Positions 1 to 8,488 are shown, counted from the stretch's first letter. The stretch is 64,000 nucleotides of DNA from Altererythrobacter sp. C41 (GCF_016803135.1 NZ_JAEVFE010000001.1:744001-808000), one strand, 5' to 3'. The notes: generated by a model from the sequence alone, not told the origin. Numbers and translations: made by a program.

Positions 1-1
1 G

Positions 2-82
2 GGCCTCGACGGCGCGATGCTCGACCGGCCGCACCTCGCGCTGGCGCAGGCGCTGCTCGCGGATGCGGGAGCGGACGCCTAG
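2..82 (+). CDS. C-terminal fragment of an unidentified gene (5' end outside window)
   Basis: An open frame enters from the left edge and stops with TAG, giving 26 residues (GLDGAMLDRPHLALAQ and onward). The composition is protein-like for this GC-rich genome, but the fragment is too short to assign to a family. It lies upstream of the holin gene in the same direction, separated by about 74 bases. Confidence 0.35.
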   Translation, partial: GLDGAMLDRPHLALAQALLADAGADA

Positions 83-156
83 CTCGACAAACATCTTTCC
101 TACACGAACCGATATGGTTACATGGACCAGCGAATCGCAATCAGCGGAGCGCAGTC

Positions 157-570
157 ATGTCCATCATCGAATCGCTAATCGGGCCGATCGCCTCGATCAT
201 CGACAAGGTCATTCCCGACAAGGAAGCCCGGACGAAGGCCAAGCTCGAACTGCTCGCCCTGGAAGGCACGCACGAGCTGAAGCAGATCGAGGCACGCCTC
301 GCTGCCATCGTCGCCGAGGCCAATTCGCGCGATCCCTGGACCAGCCGCGCGCGGCCGAGCTTCCTCTACGTAATGTACGCGCTCATGCTCTTCGCGCTGC
401 CGATGGGGGTGATCTCGGCCTTCGATCCGCAAGCCGCGCAGAACGTGAGCGCCGGCATGACCGCCTACCTGCGCGCCCTGCCGACCGAGCTCTACACCCT
501 CTTCGGCACCGGCTATCTCGGCTACACCGCCGCCCGCCAGTGGGGGAAAGCGAAGGGCGTCGACAGTTGA
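157..570 (+). CDS. 3-TM holin family protein (gene-transfer-agent type)
   Basis: A 137-residue protein. Residues 1-60 are amphipathic and charged (PDKEARTKAKLELL). They are followed by a conserved SRDPWTSRARPS linker and hydrophobic segments at about 66-88 and 110-130. This arrangement is what I recognise as the GTA_holin_3TM family, whose members are found with alphaproteobacterial gene transfer agents and prophages and are thought to permeabilise the inner membrane so that an endolysin can act. A GGAGCG purine stretch precedes ATG 157. No endolysin, capsid or portal gene lies within the visible neighbourhood, so it is either at the edge of a GTA cluster lying to the left or an isolated lysis gene. 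Family recognition is good; the role is inferred. Confidence 0.75.
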   Translation: MSIIESLIGPIASIIDKVIPDKEARTKAKLELLALEGTHELKQIEARLAAIVAEANSRDPWTSRARPSFLYVMYALMLFALPMGVISAFDPQAAQNVSAGMTAYLRALPTELYTLFGTGYLGYTAARQWGKAKGVDS

Positions 571-595
571 CGCCCCCTCGCGCTAAGCGAGCGGA

Positions 596-1042
596 ATGAG
601 CGTCCCCATCACCAATACCGTCTACGTCCTCAACGGGCCGAACCTCAACCTGCTCGGCATGCGCGAGCCCGACATCTATGGCGCCGACACGCTCGACGAC
701 ATCGCCGCCATGCTCGATGATCGTGCGCGCGAGCTGGGCCTCGATATCGAGATGCGCCAGTCCAACCACGAAGGGCATCTGGTCGACTGGCTGCACGAGG
801 CCCAGGCCGAAGGCGCGAAGGCGGTGCTGCTCAACGCGGCCGCCTATACCCACACCTCGATCGCCCTGCTCGATGCGATCAAGGCGATCCGCACGCCGGT
901 AATCGAGGTGCACCTCTCTGATCCCTCGACCCGTGAGCCTTTCCGCCACCACTCCTACGTCGGGCTCGCCGCGGCGAAGACCGTGCAGGGCCTCGGCGCG
1001 CGCTCCTATCTGGTGGCGCTGGAGGCCGTCGCGGAATTGTAA
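596..1042 (+). CDS. aroQ: Type II 3-dehydroquinate dehydratase
   Basis: A 148-residue cytosolic enzyme converting 3-dehydroquinate to 3-dehydroshikimate in the shikimate pathway. Landmarks are the N-terminal VLNGPNLNLLGMREPDIYG, which contains the flexible lid and the catalytic tyrosine, the NHEGHLVDWLHEA segment, the VEVHLSD strand and the histidine-rich FRHHSY stretch near the C-terminus. Length matches the dodecameric type II family (about 145-150 aa). It starts 25 bases after the holin stop and is followed by accB-accC, an order often seen in alphaproteobacteria, so co-transcription with accBC is plausible. Confidence 0.95.
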   Translation: MSVPITNTVYVLNGPNLNLLGMREPDIYGADTLDDIAAMLDDRARELGLDIEMRQSNHEGHLVDWLHEAQAEGAKAVLLNAAAYTHTSIALLDAIKAIRTPVIEVHLSDPSTREPFRHHSYVGLAAAKTVQGLGARSYLVALEAVAEL

Positions 1043-1119
1043 CTTCCGCGCCCTCGGCCCCTTGCCAGTCCGCCCCGACCCGCGCATAGGCGTCCGCCTG
1101 TAGCGAACAAGGGTTGTTT

Positions 1120-1611
1120 ATGGCCGAAAACAAAGGCAGCGCCGGGCGCAAGTCCGGCATGGATGTCGATACGGGGCTGGTTCGCGAACTGGCCGAACTG
1201 CTCGCGGAAACCGGGCTGACCGAAATCGAAGTGGAAGACGGCGACCGCAAAGTCCGCGTCTCGCGCGGCGGTGGTATCGCCGCGGCGCCCGTCGCTTTCG
1301 CCGCCCCCGCGGCGGCCACCGCAGCGCCTGCGCCGGCCGCCGCGCCCGGTGAGCCCGCCCCCGCCCAAGACGATCACGCCGGCGCGCTCAAGTCGCCGAT
1401 GGTCGGCACCGCCTATCTCGCGGCGGAGCCAGGCGCCGATCCCTTCGTCAAGGTCGGCGACAGCGTGAAGCAGGGCGATACCCTGCTGATCGTCGAGGCG
1501 ATGAAGGTCATGAACCCGATCGCCGCCGACAAGTCCGGCACGATCAAGGCGATCCTGGTCGAGAACGCACAGCCGGTCGAGTTCGACCAGCCCCTGATCG
1601 TCATCGCCTGA
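1120..1611 (+). CDS. accB: Biotin carboxyl carrier protein of acetyl-CoA carboxylase
   Basis: A 163-residue carrier that shuttles carboxyl-biotin between AccC and the carboxyltransferase in the first step of fatty acid synthesis. The N-terminal domain (about 1-50) is followed by an Ala/Pro-rich hinge (about 52-85) and the biotinyl domain, with the biotinylation motif EAMKVMN (modified Lys129). I chose ATG 1120 rather than the in-frame TTG at 1114: AAGGG at 1109-1113 is well spaced for 1120 and MAENK is a normal N-terminus. The stop is three bases before accC. Confidence 0.95.
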   Translation: MAENKGSAGRKSGMDVDTGLVRELAELLAETGLTEIEVEDGDRKVRVSRGGGIAAAPVAFAAPAAATAAPAPAAAPGEPAPAQDDHAGALKSPMVGTAYLAAEPGADPFVKVGDSVKQGDTLLIVEAMKVMNPIAADKSGTIKAILVENAQPVEFDQPLIVIA

Positions 1612-1614
1612 ACC

Positions 1615-2967
1615 ATGGGTATTTCACGCATCCTGATCGCCAACCGCGGCGAGATCGCGCTGCGTATCCACCGCGCGGCGCACGAGATGGGGATCGAGAC
1701 GGTCGCGGTTCACTCGACCGCGGACGCCGATGCCATGCACGTGCGGCTCGCCGACCACGCGGTTTGCATCGGCCCGCCCCCGGCGGCCGACAGCTACCTC
1801 AACGTCGCGGCGATCATCTCGGCTGCGGAAATCTCGCAGGCCGACGCGATTCATCCAGGCTACGGCTTCCTTTCGGAGAACGCCAAGTTCGCCGAGATCG
1901 TCGAGGCGCACGACATTGCCTGGATCGGGCCCAAGCCCGAGCATATCCGCACGATGGGCGACAAAGTCGAAGCGAAGCGCACCGCCGGCGCGCTGGGTCT
2001 CCCGCTGGTCCCCGGCTCCGATGGCGCGGTCTCCGACTATGACGAGGCGCGCCGGATCGCAGCCGAGATCGGCTATCCCGTCATCATCAAGGCGGCGAGC
2101 GGCGGCGGCGGGCGCGGAATGAAGGTCTGCGAAGCCGAGGACCAGCTCGAAACCCTGATGAAGCAGGCCGGGAACGAGGCCAAATCCGCATTCGGCGATG
2201 CGACCGTCTACATCGAGAAATACCTCGGCAACCCGCGTCACATCGAATTCCAGGTGTTCGGCGACGGACGCGGCAACGCGATCCATCTGGGCGAGCGCGA
2301 CTGCTCGCTCCAGCGCCGCCACCAGAAGGTGCTCGAAGAAGCACCCTCGCCCGTCCTCACGCCCGAGGAGCGCGACCGCATGGGCATGATCTGCGCCGAT
2401 GCCATGGCCCAGATGGGCTATCGCGGCGCGGGCACGATCGAGTTCCTGTGGGAAAACGGCGAGTTCTACTTCATCGAGATGAACACCCGCCTGCAGGTCG
2501 AGCATCCGGTGACCGAGATGATCACCGGCATCGATCTCGTGCGCGAGCAGATCCGCGTCGCCGACGGCAAGGACCTGTCGTGCCGCCAGGAAGACATCGA
2601 GTTCAAGGGCCACGCGATCGAGTGCCGCATCAACGCGGAAGACCCGTTCACCTTCGCCCCCTCGCCGGGCCGGGTGAACTACTATCACGCGGCGGGCGGC
2701 ATGCACGTGCGTGTCGATAGCGGCCTCTACGCCGGCTATTCGATCCCGCCCTACTACGACAGCATGATCGCCAAGCTGATCGTCTACGGCCGCAACCGCG
2801 AACGCTGCATCATGCGCCTGCGCCGCGCGCTGGAGGAAATGGTCGTCGAAGGCGTGAAGACCTCGATTCCGCTCCATCAGGAACTGATCAAGCAGCCCGA
2901 CGTGCTGAACGGCGACTACTCGATCAAATGGCTCGAGGAATGGCTGAAGGAGCGGGAGGCCGACTAG
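1615..2967 (+). CDS. accC: Acetyl-CoA carboxylase biotin carboxylase subunit
   Basis: A 450-residue ATP-grasp enzyme that carboxylates the biotin on AccB. The N-terminal biotin carboxylase domain begins [13 protein letters not shown], the glycine-rich ATP lid is [11 protein letters not shown], and the catalytic region has [18 protein letters not shown] and [14 protein letters not shown]. The length is typical. The start lies three bases after the accB stop, so translation is probably coupled. The 3' end lies only 8 bases from the inverted repeat of the DUF559 element, which therefore sits between accC and the convergent Lrp gene. Confidence 0.97.
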   Translation: MGISRILIANRGEIALRIHRAAHEMGIETVAVHSTADADAMHVRLADHAVCIGPPPAADSYLNVAAIISAAEISQADAIHPGYGFLSENAKFAEIVEAHDIAWIGPKPEHIRTMGDKVEAKRTAGALGLPLVPGSDGAVSDYDEARRIAAEIGYPVIIKAASGGGGRGMKVCEAEDQLETLMKQAGNEAKSAFGDATVYIEKYLGNPRHIEFQVFGDGRGNAIHLGERDCSLQRRHQKVLEEAPSPVLTPEERDRMGMICADAMAQMGYRGAGTIEFLWENGEFYFIEMNTRLQVEHPVTEMITGIDLVREQIRVADGKDLSCRQEDIEFKGHAIECRINAEDPFTFAPSPGRVNYYHAAGGMHVRVDSGLYAGYSIPPYYDSMIAKLIVYGRNRERCIMRLRRALEEMVVEGVKTSIPLHQELIKQPDVLNGDYSIKWLEEWLKEREAD

Positions 2968-2975
2968 CCTGATAA

Positions 2976-3046
2976 AATCCTCCCCGTTTTCGCCGAAGGC
3001 GCAAATGGGGAGGTGGCAGTCGCCGCAGGCGACTGACGGAGAGGGG
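2976..3046 (+). repeat. Left terminal inverted repeat of the DUF559 element
   Basis: About 70 bases made of two nested hairpins: CCTCCCC...GGGGAGG with a 20-base loop, then AGTCGCC-GCA-GGCGACT, ending GACGGAGAGGGG. Its reverse complement recurs at 3408-3474 beyond the nuclease gene. The inner end, GGAGAGGGG, lies at ribosome-binding-site distance from GTG 3050. Confidence 0.85.
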
Positions 3047-3049
3047 AAA

Positions 3050-3406
3050 GTGCCACGCGCGAAGCGCATTCGGAACGTCCGCAGGGCGCGTAAACTGCGC
3101 GCCGAGATGAGCTTGCCCGAAGCGCTTCTCTGGCAGGAATTGCGCCGGAAGGCCGGGGAGGTCAGATTTCGGCGGCAGCATCCTGTGGGCCGCTACATTC
3201 TCGACTTCTACGTAGCGTCGATCAGGCTCGCCATCGAGATTGATGGCGAAGCACACGATATGGGCGATCGGCCGGACCAGGATATCGCCCGCGACAAGTG
3301 GCTGCGTGTGCAAGGCATCGAAGTCATGCGCATTCCGGCGAGCGACGTGCTGCGCGACGCGAACGAAATTGCGGATTCGATCGTGCGCTACTGCAAAAGC
3401 AAATAG
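3050..3406 (+). CDS. DUF559 family endonuclease (Vsr-like PD-(D/E)XK fold)
   Basis: A 118-residue protein starting at GTG 3050, directly after the purine-rich end of the flanking repeat. An alternative in-frame start at 3005 would translate the repeat itself. The conserved DUF559 pattern is visible: an N-terminal basic helix with MSLPEALLWQELR, then LDFYV (Asp52), AIEIDGEAHD (Glu63, Asp65, His69), D78 and R81, and GIEVMRIP. The family is related to Vsr mismatch nucleases and is predicted to cut or nick DNA. The gene occupies all the space between two inverted repeats of about 70 bp, with no other gene inside. Its natural target is unknown; a role in spread of the element is my inference. Confidence 0.9.
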   Translation: MPRAKRIRNVRRARKLRAEMSLPEALLWQELRRKAGEVRFRRQHPVGRYILDFYVASIRLAIEIDGEAHDMGDRPDQDIARDKWLRVQGIEVMRIPASDVLRDANEIADSIVRYCKSK

Positions 3407-3407
3407 A

Positions 3408-3474
3408 CCCCTCCGTCAGCCGCTGACGCGGCTGCCACCTCCCCATTTGCACTGCGTGAAAATGGGGAGGATTT
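3408..3474 (-). repeat. Right terminal inverted repeat of the DUF559 element
   Basis: Reverse-complement counterpart of 2976-3046, starting two bases after the nuclease stop: CCCCTCCGTCAGCC, a hairpin CAGCCGCTGACGCGGCTG, then CCTCCCC...GGGGAGGATTT. The arms keep the same two-hairpin order but differ at several loop and stem positions. Confidence 0.85.
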
Positions 3475-3480
3475 CACTTC

Positions 3481-3548
3481 ATCCTCCCCGTTTTTGCGAA
3501 GCACAAACGGGGAGGGGGACCGCCGCCCGAAGGGCGGTGGTGGAGGGG
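3481..3548 (+). repeat. Additional copy of the CTCCCC palindromic repeat (variant second hairpin)
   Basis: ATCCTCCCC...GGGGAGG hairpin followed by a different second hairpin (GACCGCC-GCCCGAAG-GGCGGT) and GGAGGGG. It abuts the stop codon of the convergent Lrp/AsnC gene (3549). The right half of the 38755-38906 element has the same variant. Confidence 0.8.
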
Positions 3549-4013
3549 TCACTCCAACGGCACCCCAGGCTCATGCTTCGCAGTCCGGATCGTCAGCGAG
3601 GTCTTCACGCTGGCCACGTTCGGGGCCGGGGTCAGCTTGCTGGTCAGAAATTCCTGGAAGCTCTGCAGGTCGCGGCTGACGATCTTCAGGATGAAGTCGA
3701 TCTCGCCGTTGAGCATGTGGCATTCGCGCACCTCGGGAAGGCCCCGCATGTGCTCCTCGAATTCGCGCAGTGCGTTCTCGGCCTGGCTCTTGAGGCTGAC
3801 CATCGCGAACACGGTGATCGCGAAGCCCAGCTTCGATGCATCGAGCTCCGCGTGGTAGCCCTTGATGACGCCTTCTTCCTCGAGCGCGCGGACGCGGCGC
3901 AGGCAAGGCGGCGCAGTCAGGCCGACGCGGTGTGCGAGCTCGACGTTCGTGACGCGGCCCTCGTTCTGCAGCTCGGCCAGCAAGCGCCGGTCAATGTCGT
4001 CCAGATTCGCCAT
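3549..4013 (-). CDS. Lrp/AsnC family transcriptional regulator
   Basis: A 154-residue regulator. Residues 1-60 form the winged helix-turn-helix (LDDIDRRLLAELQNEGRVTN, then AHRVGLTAPPCLRRVRALEEEGVI); about 65-150 form the RAM/AsnC effector and oligomerisation domain (GFAITVFAMVSLKS, HMLNGEIDFILKIV). I place the start at the ATG reading MANLDD (4013); the open frame extends 35 codons further upstream but that segment has no family resemblance. Members sense amino acids and act as local or global regulators. The nearest divergent gene is the histidine-kinase-like gene at 4229, so the 215-base gap may hold both promoters. The regulon is unknown. Confidence 0.9.
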   Translation of the reverse strand: MANLDDIDRRLLAELQNEGRVTNVELAHRVGLTAPPCLRRVRALEEEGVIKGYHAELDASKLGFAITVFAMVSLKSQAENALREFEEHMRGLPEVRECHMLNGEIDFILKIVSRDLQSFQEFLTSKLTPAPNVASVKTSLTIRTAKHEPGVPLE

Positions 4014-4228
4014 TGTGGGTGCCCCCAACGGACCCCGCGCGCACGAACGCGCGGTACGTAATGAACTAAACTGGCCCCATCGTCGCCAGTTGGCTAATTT
4101 TATTATCCTTGGCAGCAATTGTCCCGCTTTGCAACGCGCTCTTCGTGCTGCTCCCGCTGTTGGGGGAAAGTGCTAAACCGTGCGTTCCCGGAACGCCCTC
4201 GGGCGCTTATATGTTTGCCGTAGGATCC

Positions 4229-5923
4229 ATGCAGTTCGACGATCGCCTTGCCACAGTGCTGCGCCACCGCGCGAGCGACGGGCGTGCCGCGCGCACGCAG
4301 TTTCGGCAATTGCTCGACCTGCTCGGCGCCCGGCGCGGCGCCTACGACCGCAACCTGCTCTCTGCCGCCTGGCTCCGCCTCGGCGCACTGGGGGAGACGA
4401 TTCCCGCGCCGGACCGCGCTGCGATGATTCGCGATACCGGCTGGCGCTTCCGCAATCCGGAGCTGGCGGCGCATCTCGCGGAGGACGAGCCCGAAGTGGC
4501 CGCCGCCGCCCTCGCGCGGGCCGAGCTCGCCGAAGAGGACTGGGAGGCGTTGATCCCCCGCCTGCCGATCCGCGCGCGCGGATTCCTGCGCCTGCGCGCG
4601 GGCCTTCCACCGCGCGCGACGGACCTGCTCGACCGTCTGGGCATCCATGATCGCGGGCTTCCCGTCCCCGAACTCGCCGTGCAGCCTGCTAGCGAAAGCC
4701 GCAGCCAGCCGGACGACCCGCGCGCACGCGAACCGCTCGAGCTCACCATTCCGGCAAACGACAGCGGCGAGGAAAGCGCGATCGGCGCGCTCGTCCGCCG
4801 GATCGAGGCCTTCCAGCGCGCCCGCGCGAAGGGCCCCTCGGCCGACACTTCCCCTCGCCTGCCCCTCGGTGAGCAGGAGGAGACCGCGCGTCCGCCGCTG
4901 ATGGGCTTCGCCTTCACCACCGACAGCGAGGGGCGGATCGACTGGGCCGAACCGCAGGTCGCGCCGATGGTCGTGGGCACGCTTCTGACGACCGACGACG
5001 TCCGCAGCGCGCTGAGAACGTGGCAGCGCGTCGAACGCGCACCGGTCGAGCTGCGCGGCGCACCGCAGATCGCTGGCGAGTGGATCGTCGATGCCGCACC
5101 GCGCTTCACCGTGCCCGGCGGGCGGTTCTACGGGCTCGCCGGCAAGTTCCGCCGCCCCGCGCCGCACCGGGTCGCCGGTGCCGTGCCCGATCCCGGGATC
5201 GAGGCAGATCGCATCCGCCAGCTGCTCCACGAGCTGCGCACCCCGGTCAACGCGATCCAGGGCTTCGCGGAGGTCATCCAGCAACAGGTCTTCGGCCCGG
5301 TGCCGCATGAATATCGCGCGCTCGCCGCCAACATCGCGGCCGACAGCGCGCGGATGCTGGCCGGGTTCGACGAGCTCGACCGCCTCGCGCGGCTGGAAAC
5401 CGGTGCGGTCGAGCCGCTCGAGGGCGACTGCGATTTCGCGCTGCTGTGCCGCGGTCTGGCGAAGCAGCTCGAAGGCGTTCTCGCGCCGCGCATGGCGAAG
5501 TTCGAGGCGGACATTCCGCCCTCGCCGCTCGTGGTGCCGATGGCCCTGCGCGAGGGCGAGGCACTTGCCTGGCGCCTGTTCGCCACGCTGGCGACCGCGC
5601 TGGGCGCGGGCGAGGCGGTGGAAGTCGCGATGCGCGCGGAGGGCGGCGCGATGGCGCTGACGGCCACCCTGCCTGCCGTCCTCGCGGCGGAAGAGGACGT
5701 GTTCGCCGCCGCCCCGCGCCCCGCGCCGGGCGCTCTGAGCGCAGGCATGTTCGGCGCCGGCTTCGCCCTGCGCCTGGTCCGCGCCGAAGCGCGCGCGGCC
5801 GGCGGCGACCTCGAACATGTGGACGAGCGGCTGCGGCTCACGCTGCCGCTATTGACCGCCGCGAGGGGCGATCCTAGCCCCGGGTCGAACCGCCAAGAAA
5901 GGCGACGACCGCAAGCGCGCTGA
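4229..5923 (+). CDS. Histidine-kinase-like protein with HisKA box and degenerate ATPase domain
   Basis: A 564-residue protein starting MQFDDRLATVL. ATG 4211 is an alternative; 4229 has AGGA just upstream. A phosphoacceptor box, LLHELRTPVNAIQGF, places the conserved His at residue 334. The preceding ~300 residues are Ala/Arg-rich with a possible PAS-like segment (GFAFTTDSEGRIDWAE). In the C-terminal region I see no normal N-box (the asparagine that binds Mg-ATP); the equivalent stretch reads LAWRLFATLATALGAGE. Only a weak G-box (GMFGAGFALRLVRAEA) followed by GGDLEHVDERLRLTLP remains. No membrane segment is evident, so it is probably cytosolic. It may be an inactive or scaffold kinase; no response regulator is adjacent. 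Confidence 0.7.
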   Translation: MQFDDRLATVLRHRASDGRAARTQFRQLLDLLGARRGAYDRNLLSAAWLRLGALGETIPAPDRAAMIRDTGWRFRNPELAAHLAEDEPEVAAAALARAELAEEDWEALIPRLPIRARGFLRLRAGLPPRATDLLDRLGIHDRGLPVPELAVQPASESRSQPDDPRAREPLELTIPANDSGEESAIGALVRRIEAFQRARAKGPSADTSPRLPLGEQEETARPPLMGFAFTTDSEGRIDWAEPQVAPMVVGTLLTTDDVRSALRTWQRVERAPVELRGAPQIAGEWIVDAAPRFTVPGGRFYGLAGKFRRPAPHRVAGAVPDPGIEADRIRQLLHELRTPVNAIQGFAEVIQQQVFGPVPHEYRALAANIAADSARMLAGFDELDRLARLETGAVEPLEGDCDFALLCRGLAKQLEGVLAPRMAKFEADIPPSPLVVPMALREGEALAWRLFATLATALGAGEAVEVAMRAEGGAMALTATLPAVLAAEEDVFAAAPRPAPGALSAGMFGAGFALRLVRAEARAAGGDLEHVDERLRLTLPLLTAARGDPSPGSNRQERRRPQAR

Positions 5924-5956
5924 ACGATGCGGCCCTCGCATCCGGGAGTGCAGCGC

Positions 5957-6955
5957 ATGAATCAGCCGACGACCGCCCTGCCGCCTCCCGGCCCGCGGGC
6001 GCGCTTCGTGGGTGGATTCGGGCGGCGCGTCCTCCTCACCGTCGACACCGAGGAGGAGTTCGACTGGAGCGGCCCTTTCACCCGCGACCGGCACGGGCTC
6101 GACCACCTGCCGCGCCTGCGCAACTTCCAGGAATTCTGCGAGGGCCTTGGCGTCGTGCCCAGCTATCTGGTCGACTGGCCCGTGGCCACGTCCTCGCTGG
6201 CAAAGGACATTCTCGCGGGGCCCGTCGCCCGGGGCACGGCGGAAGTCGGCATTCAGCTTCACCCCTGGGTCAATCCCCCGTTCGAGGAGGAGGTGAGTGA
6301 GCGCAACTCCTTCGCCGGCAATCTCGCACCCGACATCGAGCGTGCCAAGTTCCTGCGCCTGCGTGACGCGATCGCGGAGAACTTCGGCGCAAGCCCACAA
6401 CTCTACCGCGCGGGCCGCTACGGCTTTGGCCCCGAGACCGCGGAGTTGCTGCGCGACGCAGGTGTCGGGGTCGATACCTCGTTCCGCCCGCTGTTCGATT
6501 ACAGCCGCCGCTACGGCCCGGACTACAGCGGCTATCCGCTCGAACCGTTCTGGCTCGACCGCGAGCGGTCCGTACTCGAGCTGCCGCTGACGACGGTCTA
6601 CTGGGGCATGCTGCGGCGACAGGGGCAGCTGTTGTACCCGATGATCGCGCGCATGCCGCGCATGAGCGGCCTGCTCGCAAAGCTCGGCCTGCTGGAGCGC
6701 ATACCGCTCACCCCGGAAGGCACCACGATCGACGAGGCGATCCGCGCGCTCGACATGGCGCTCGACGACGGGCTGCCGCTGATCGTGCTGTCGTTCCACA
6801 GCCCCTCGCTCGCGCCCGGCTATACGCCCTATGTGGAAACCGACGCCGATCTCGACGCGCTCTACGATTGGTTTCGCGCGGTTTACGCCTATCTTGGCCA
6901 GCACGGCGTGCAGCCGACGAGCGTGGCGGAGATCATGCGATCGGTGGCGAAGTAG
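5957..6955 (+). CDS. WalW-like polysaccharide deacetylase family protein
   Basis: A 332-residue protein. ATG 5957 is preceded by GGGAG at good spacing; the open frame extends ten codons further upstream. The N-terminal strand LLTVDTEEEFDWSG matches the Asp motif of NodB-type deacetylases of the WalW group. Other landmarks are GIQLHPWVNPPF (probable metal-binding His), YRAGRYGFGPETAELL and the C-terminal LIVLSFHSPSLAPGYTPYV. These proteins are predicted to deacetylate cell-surface polysaccharide and usually sit in polysaccharide biosynthesis clusters. No glycosyltransferases are adjacent here. The gene follows the kinase-like gene by 33 bases, so the two may be co-transcribed. Confidence 0.8.
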   Translation: MNQPTTALPPPGPRARFVGGFGRRVLLTVDTEEEFDWSGPFTRDRHGLDHLPRLRNFQEFCEGLGVVPSYLVDWPVATSSLAKDILAGPVARGTAEVGIQLHPWVNPPFEEEVSERNSFAGNLAPDIERAKFLRLRDAIAENFGASPQLYRAGRYGFGPETAELLRDAGVGVDTSFRPLFDYSRRYGPDYSGYPLEPFWLDRERSVLELPLTTVYWGMLRRQGQLLYPMIARMPRMSGLLAKLGLLERIPLTPEGTTIDEAIRALDMALDDGLPLIVLSFHSPSLAPGYTPYVETDADLDALYDWFRAVYAYLGQHGVQPTSVAEIMRSVAK

Positions 6956-7015
6956 CAAGCCATCTTGCCACCTGCCGGGCCGCAAGCTAGGCGCGACACG
7001 CTGAACGGTATCCAT

Positions 7016-7089
7016 GGGCCTGTAGCTCAGTTGGTTAGAGCTGGCCGCTCATAACGGCTAGGTCGCGGGTTCGAGTCCTGCCGGGCCCA
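7016..7089 (+). tRNA. tRNA with anticodon CAT (probably tRNA-Ile2, alternatively elongator tRNA-Met)
   Basis: A cloverleaf can be folded: acceptor GGGCCTG/CGGGCCC with one G-T pair, a D-arm with GTTGGTTAGAGC, an anticodon stem of five pairs around loop CTCATAA, and T-arm GCGGGTTCGAGTCCTGC. The discriminator base is A7089 and CCA is not encoded (CCG follows). The variable and T-arm sequence AGGTCGCGGGTTCGAGTCC resembles bacterial tRNA-Ile2, whose CAT anticodon is modified to lysidine, more than elongator Met, but I cannot be certain. Confidence 0.85.
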
Positions 7090-7117
7090 CCGGATACCTG
7101 CAACGGCCAGAACAGGT

Positions 7118-7195
<78 letters not shown>

Positions 7196-7475
7196 CCTCC
7201 AAAAATCGCAGTTTTCTGCGATTTCAGCTTTGGCCAGTGTGACACATCCCGTGACATGCCGCTGTGACACCAGCCGCGCGTTACCTGGTGACGACGACGA
7301 TCGCGTTTACGCCGCATCGACTGGTTGACGCTGTCAACCAGGTGAAATTCTCGACTACGGTTGAAAACGGCAGATTTCCGCCAATCTCGCGAGACCCAGG
7401 TGTGGGTCAGAAAAATCGGGCCGATTTCGCTCAACAAACATACAACAAAACTCAACTTGAACGTGAGGCGACGAC

Positions 7476-8300
7476 GTGGCGAATTTTGAAGTGGGGCGGA
7501 CCTACACCCGCGAGCAGGTTGCCGATCGCATCGGCCTCCCAGAGCTGAAACGCAAAGGCGGGGCTTGGGCTACCGGCTATTCGCGCTGGGGAGATGAGGT
7601 CGTCATTTTCTGCAACGTGGGGACGGCGGGCAGAACCGGACACGACTACCCCAACCGATGGAATGGAAAGCTTCTCGATTGGACGGGCAAGACAGGCTCA
7701 ACGGCACACCAGCCGCTTATCCGAGAAATGCTCAGCGGTAGCCTCACGATCCATGTGTTCTGGCGCGGCCGAGACCGGTCACCGTTCACCTACGCTGGGA
7801 TCGCGTCGGCTGTATCTGTGCGCGAGACCGTGCCTGTGGCGGTAACCTGGGCATTCCAAGAGTCGGGCGACACTCTTGCAACGCAAGAGGGCACGGATGT
7901 CTTGGCTGAGGAACCGGCGACTAGCCGCTCCACAGCATTCCGTCGCGGCCCTCGTCCTTCCATGGGTGAGCGGACCCTGCTCACCGAAGATGGGCCGACC
8001 AGCGTCTATCTCATGCGCCTCGACGGTCCCGTTTCAGTTCTCATGCCACACATCCCCGCCGGCCATGCTGTCATCAAGGTCGGGATGTCCAACGCGCCCA
8101 GGCGACGAAGGGTGGAGCTGAACAACGGCTTCCCTCCTGGGTCTGCAATCAAATGGCGGCTCGCTGCGAGCAGGAAATACCCAAGCGCCATGGATGCTTT
8201 TGAAGCGGAAGGGGTTGTTCTTGAGGGTCTTCGGCTGAACCACCATTGGATTGGAGGAGAGTTCGCGTGCCTGCCTGAGTCGGAAATCCCTGAGATTTAG
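7476..8300 (+). CDS. Predicted modification-dependent nuclease: SRA-like domain plus GIY-YIG (T5orf172/MUG113-type) domain
   Basis: A 274-residue protein from GTG 7476, with GAGG at 7465-7468. Residues about 5-125 (YTREQVADRIG, then GGAWATGYSRWGDEVVIF, then RWNGKLLDWTGKTG and IHVFWRGR with PFTYAG) resemble the DUF3427/ScoMcrA-type SRA-like domains that read modified DNA. Residues about 175-270 resemble the T5orf172/MUG113 branch of GIY-YIG: VYLMRLDG, AVIKVGMSNAPRRRRVEL, a conserved Glu in DAFEAEGVVLE, and GGEFACLP. A nuclease fused to a modified-base reader is the architecture of type IV restriction enzymes. It is the first gene of the island. Both domain calls rest on motif recognition; the substrate modification is unknown. 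Confidence 0.68.
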   Translation: MANFEVGRTYTREQVADRIGLPELKRKGGAWATGYSRWGDEVVIFCNVGTAGRTGHDYPNRWNGKLLDWTGKTGSTAHQPLIREMLSGSLTIHVFWRGRDRSPFTYAGIASAVSVRETVPVAVTWAFQESGDTLATQEGTDVLAEEPATSRSTAFRRGPRPSMGERTLLTEDGPTSVYLMRLDGPVSVLMPHIPAGHAVIKVGMSNAPRRRRVELNNGFPPGSAIKWRLAASRKYPSAMDAFEAEGVVLEGLRLNHHWIGGEFACLPESEIPEI

Positions 8301-8488
8301 GCGATGTGATCCTTAGCCATGGCTATAGTTGCGCCGAAGCAAGTTACACGATGAGTCCAGCAATTGCCCGCTCCAGTGGATGGCAGGCGTCGAGTTGATG
8401 AGCCTGATAGGGGTCACCCGGGTCAGGTCGGTGTAGCCGGCCTAGGACTTCTTCTTGACGTTGACGCGAACAGATGCGGAGAGCACCT

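Noticed and set aside
2976-3548. Insertion sequence with transposase
   Set aside because: The only gene is a DUF559 nuclease; it has no DDE, HUH or recombinase motif and no obvious short target duplication is visible.
7016-7089. Initiator tRNA-fMet
   Set aside because: The anticodon is CAT, but the first acceptor pair is G-C and the anticodon stem lacks the three G-C pairs of initiators, so it is an elongator Met or Ile2 type.
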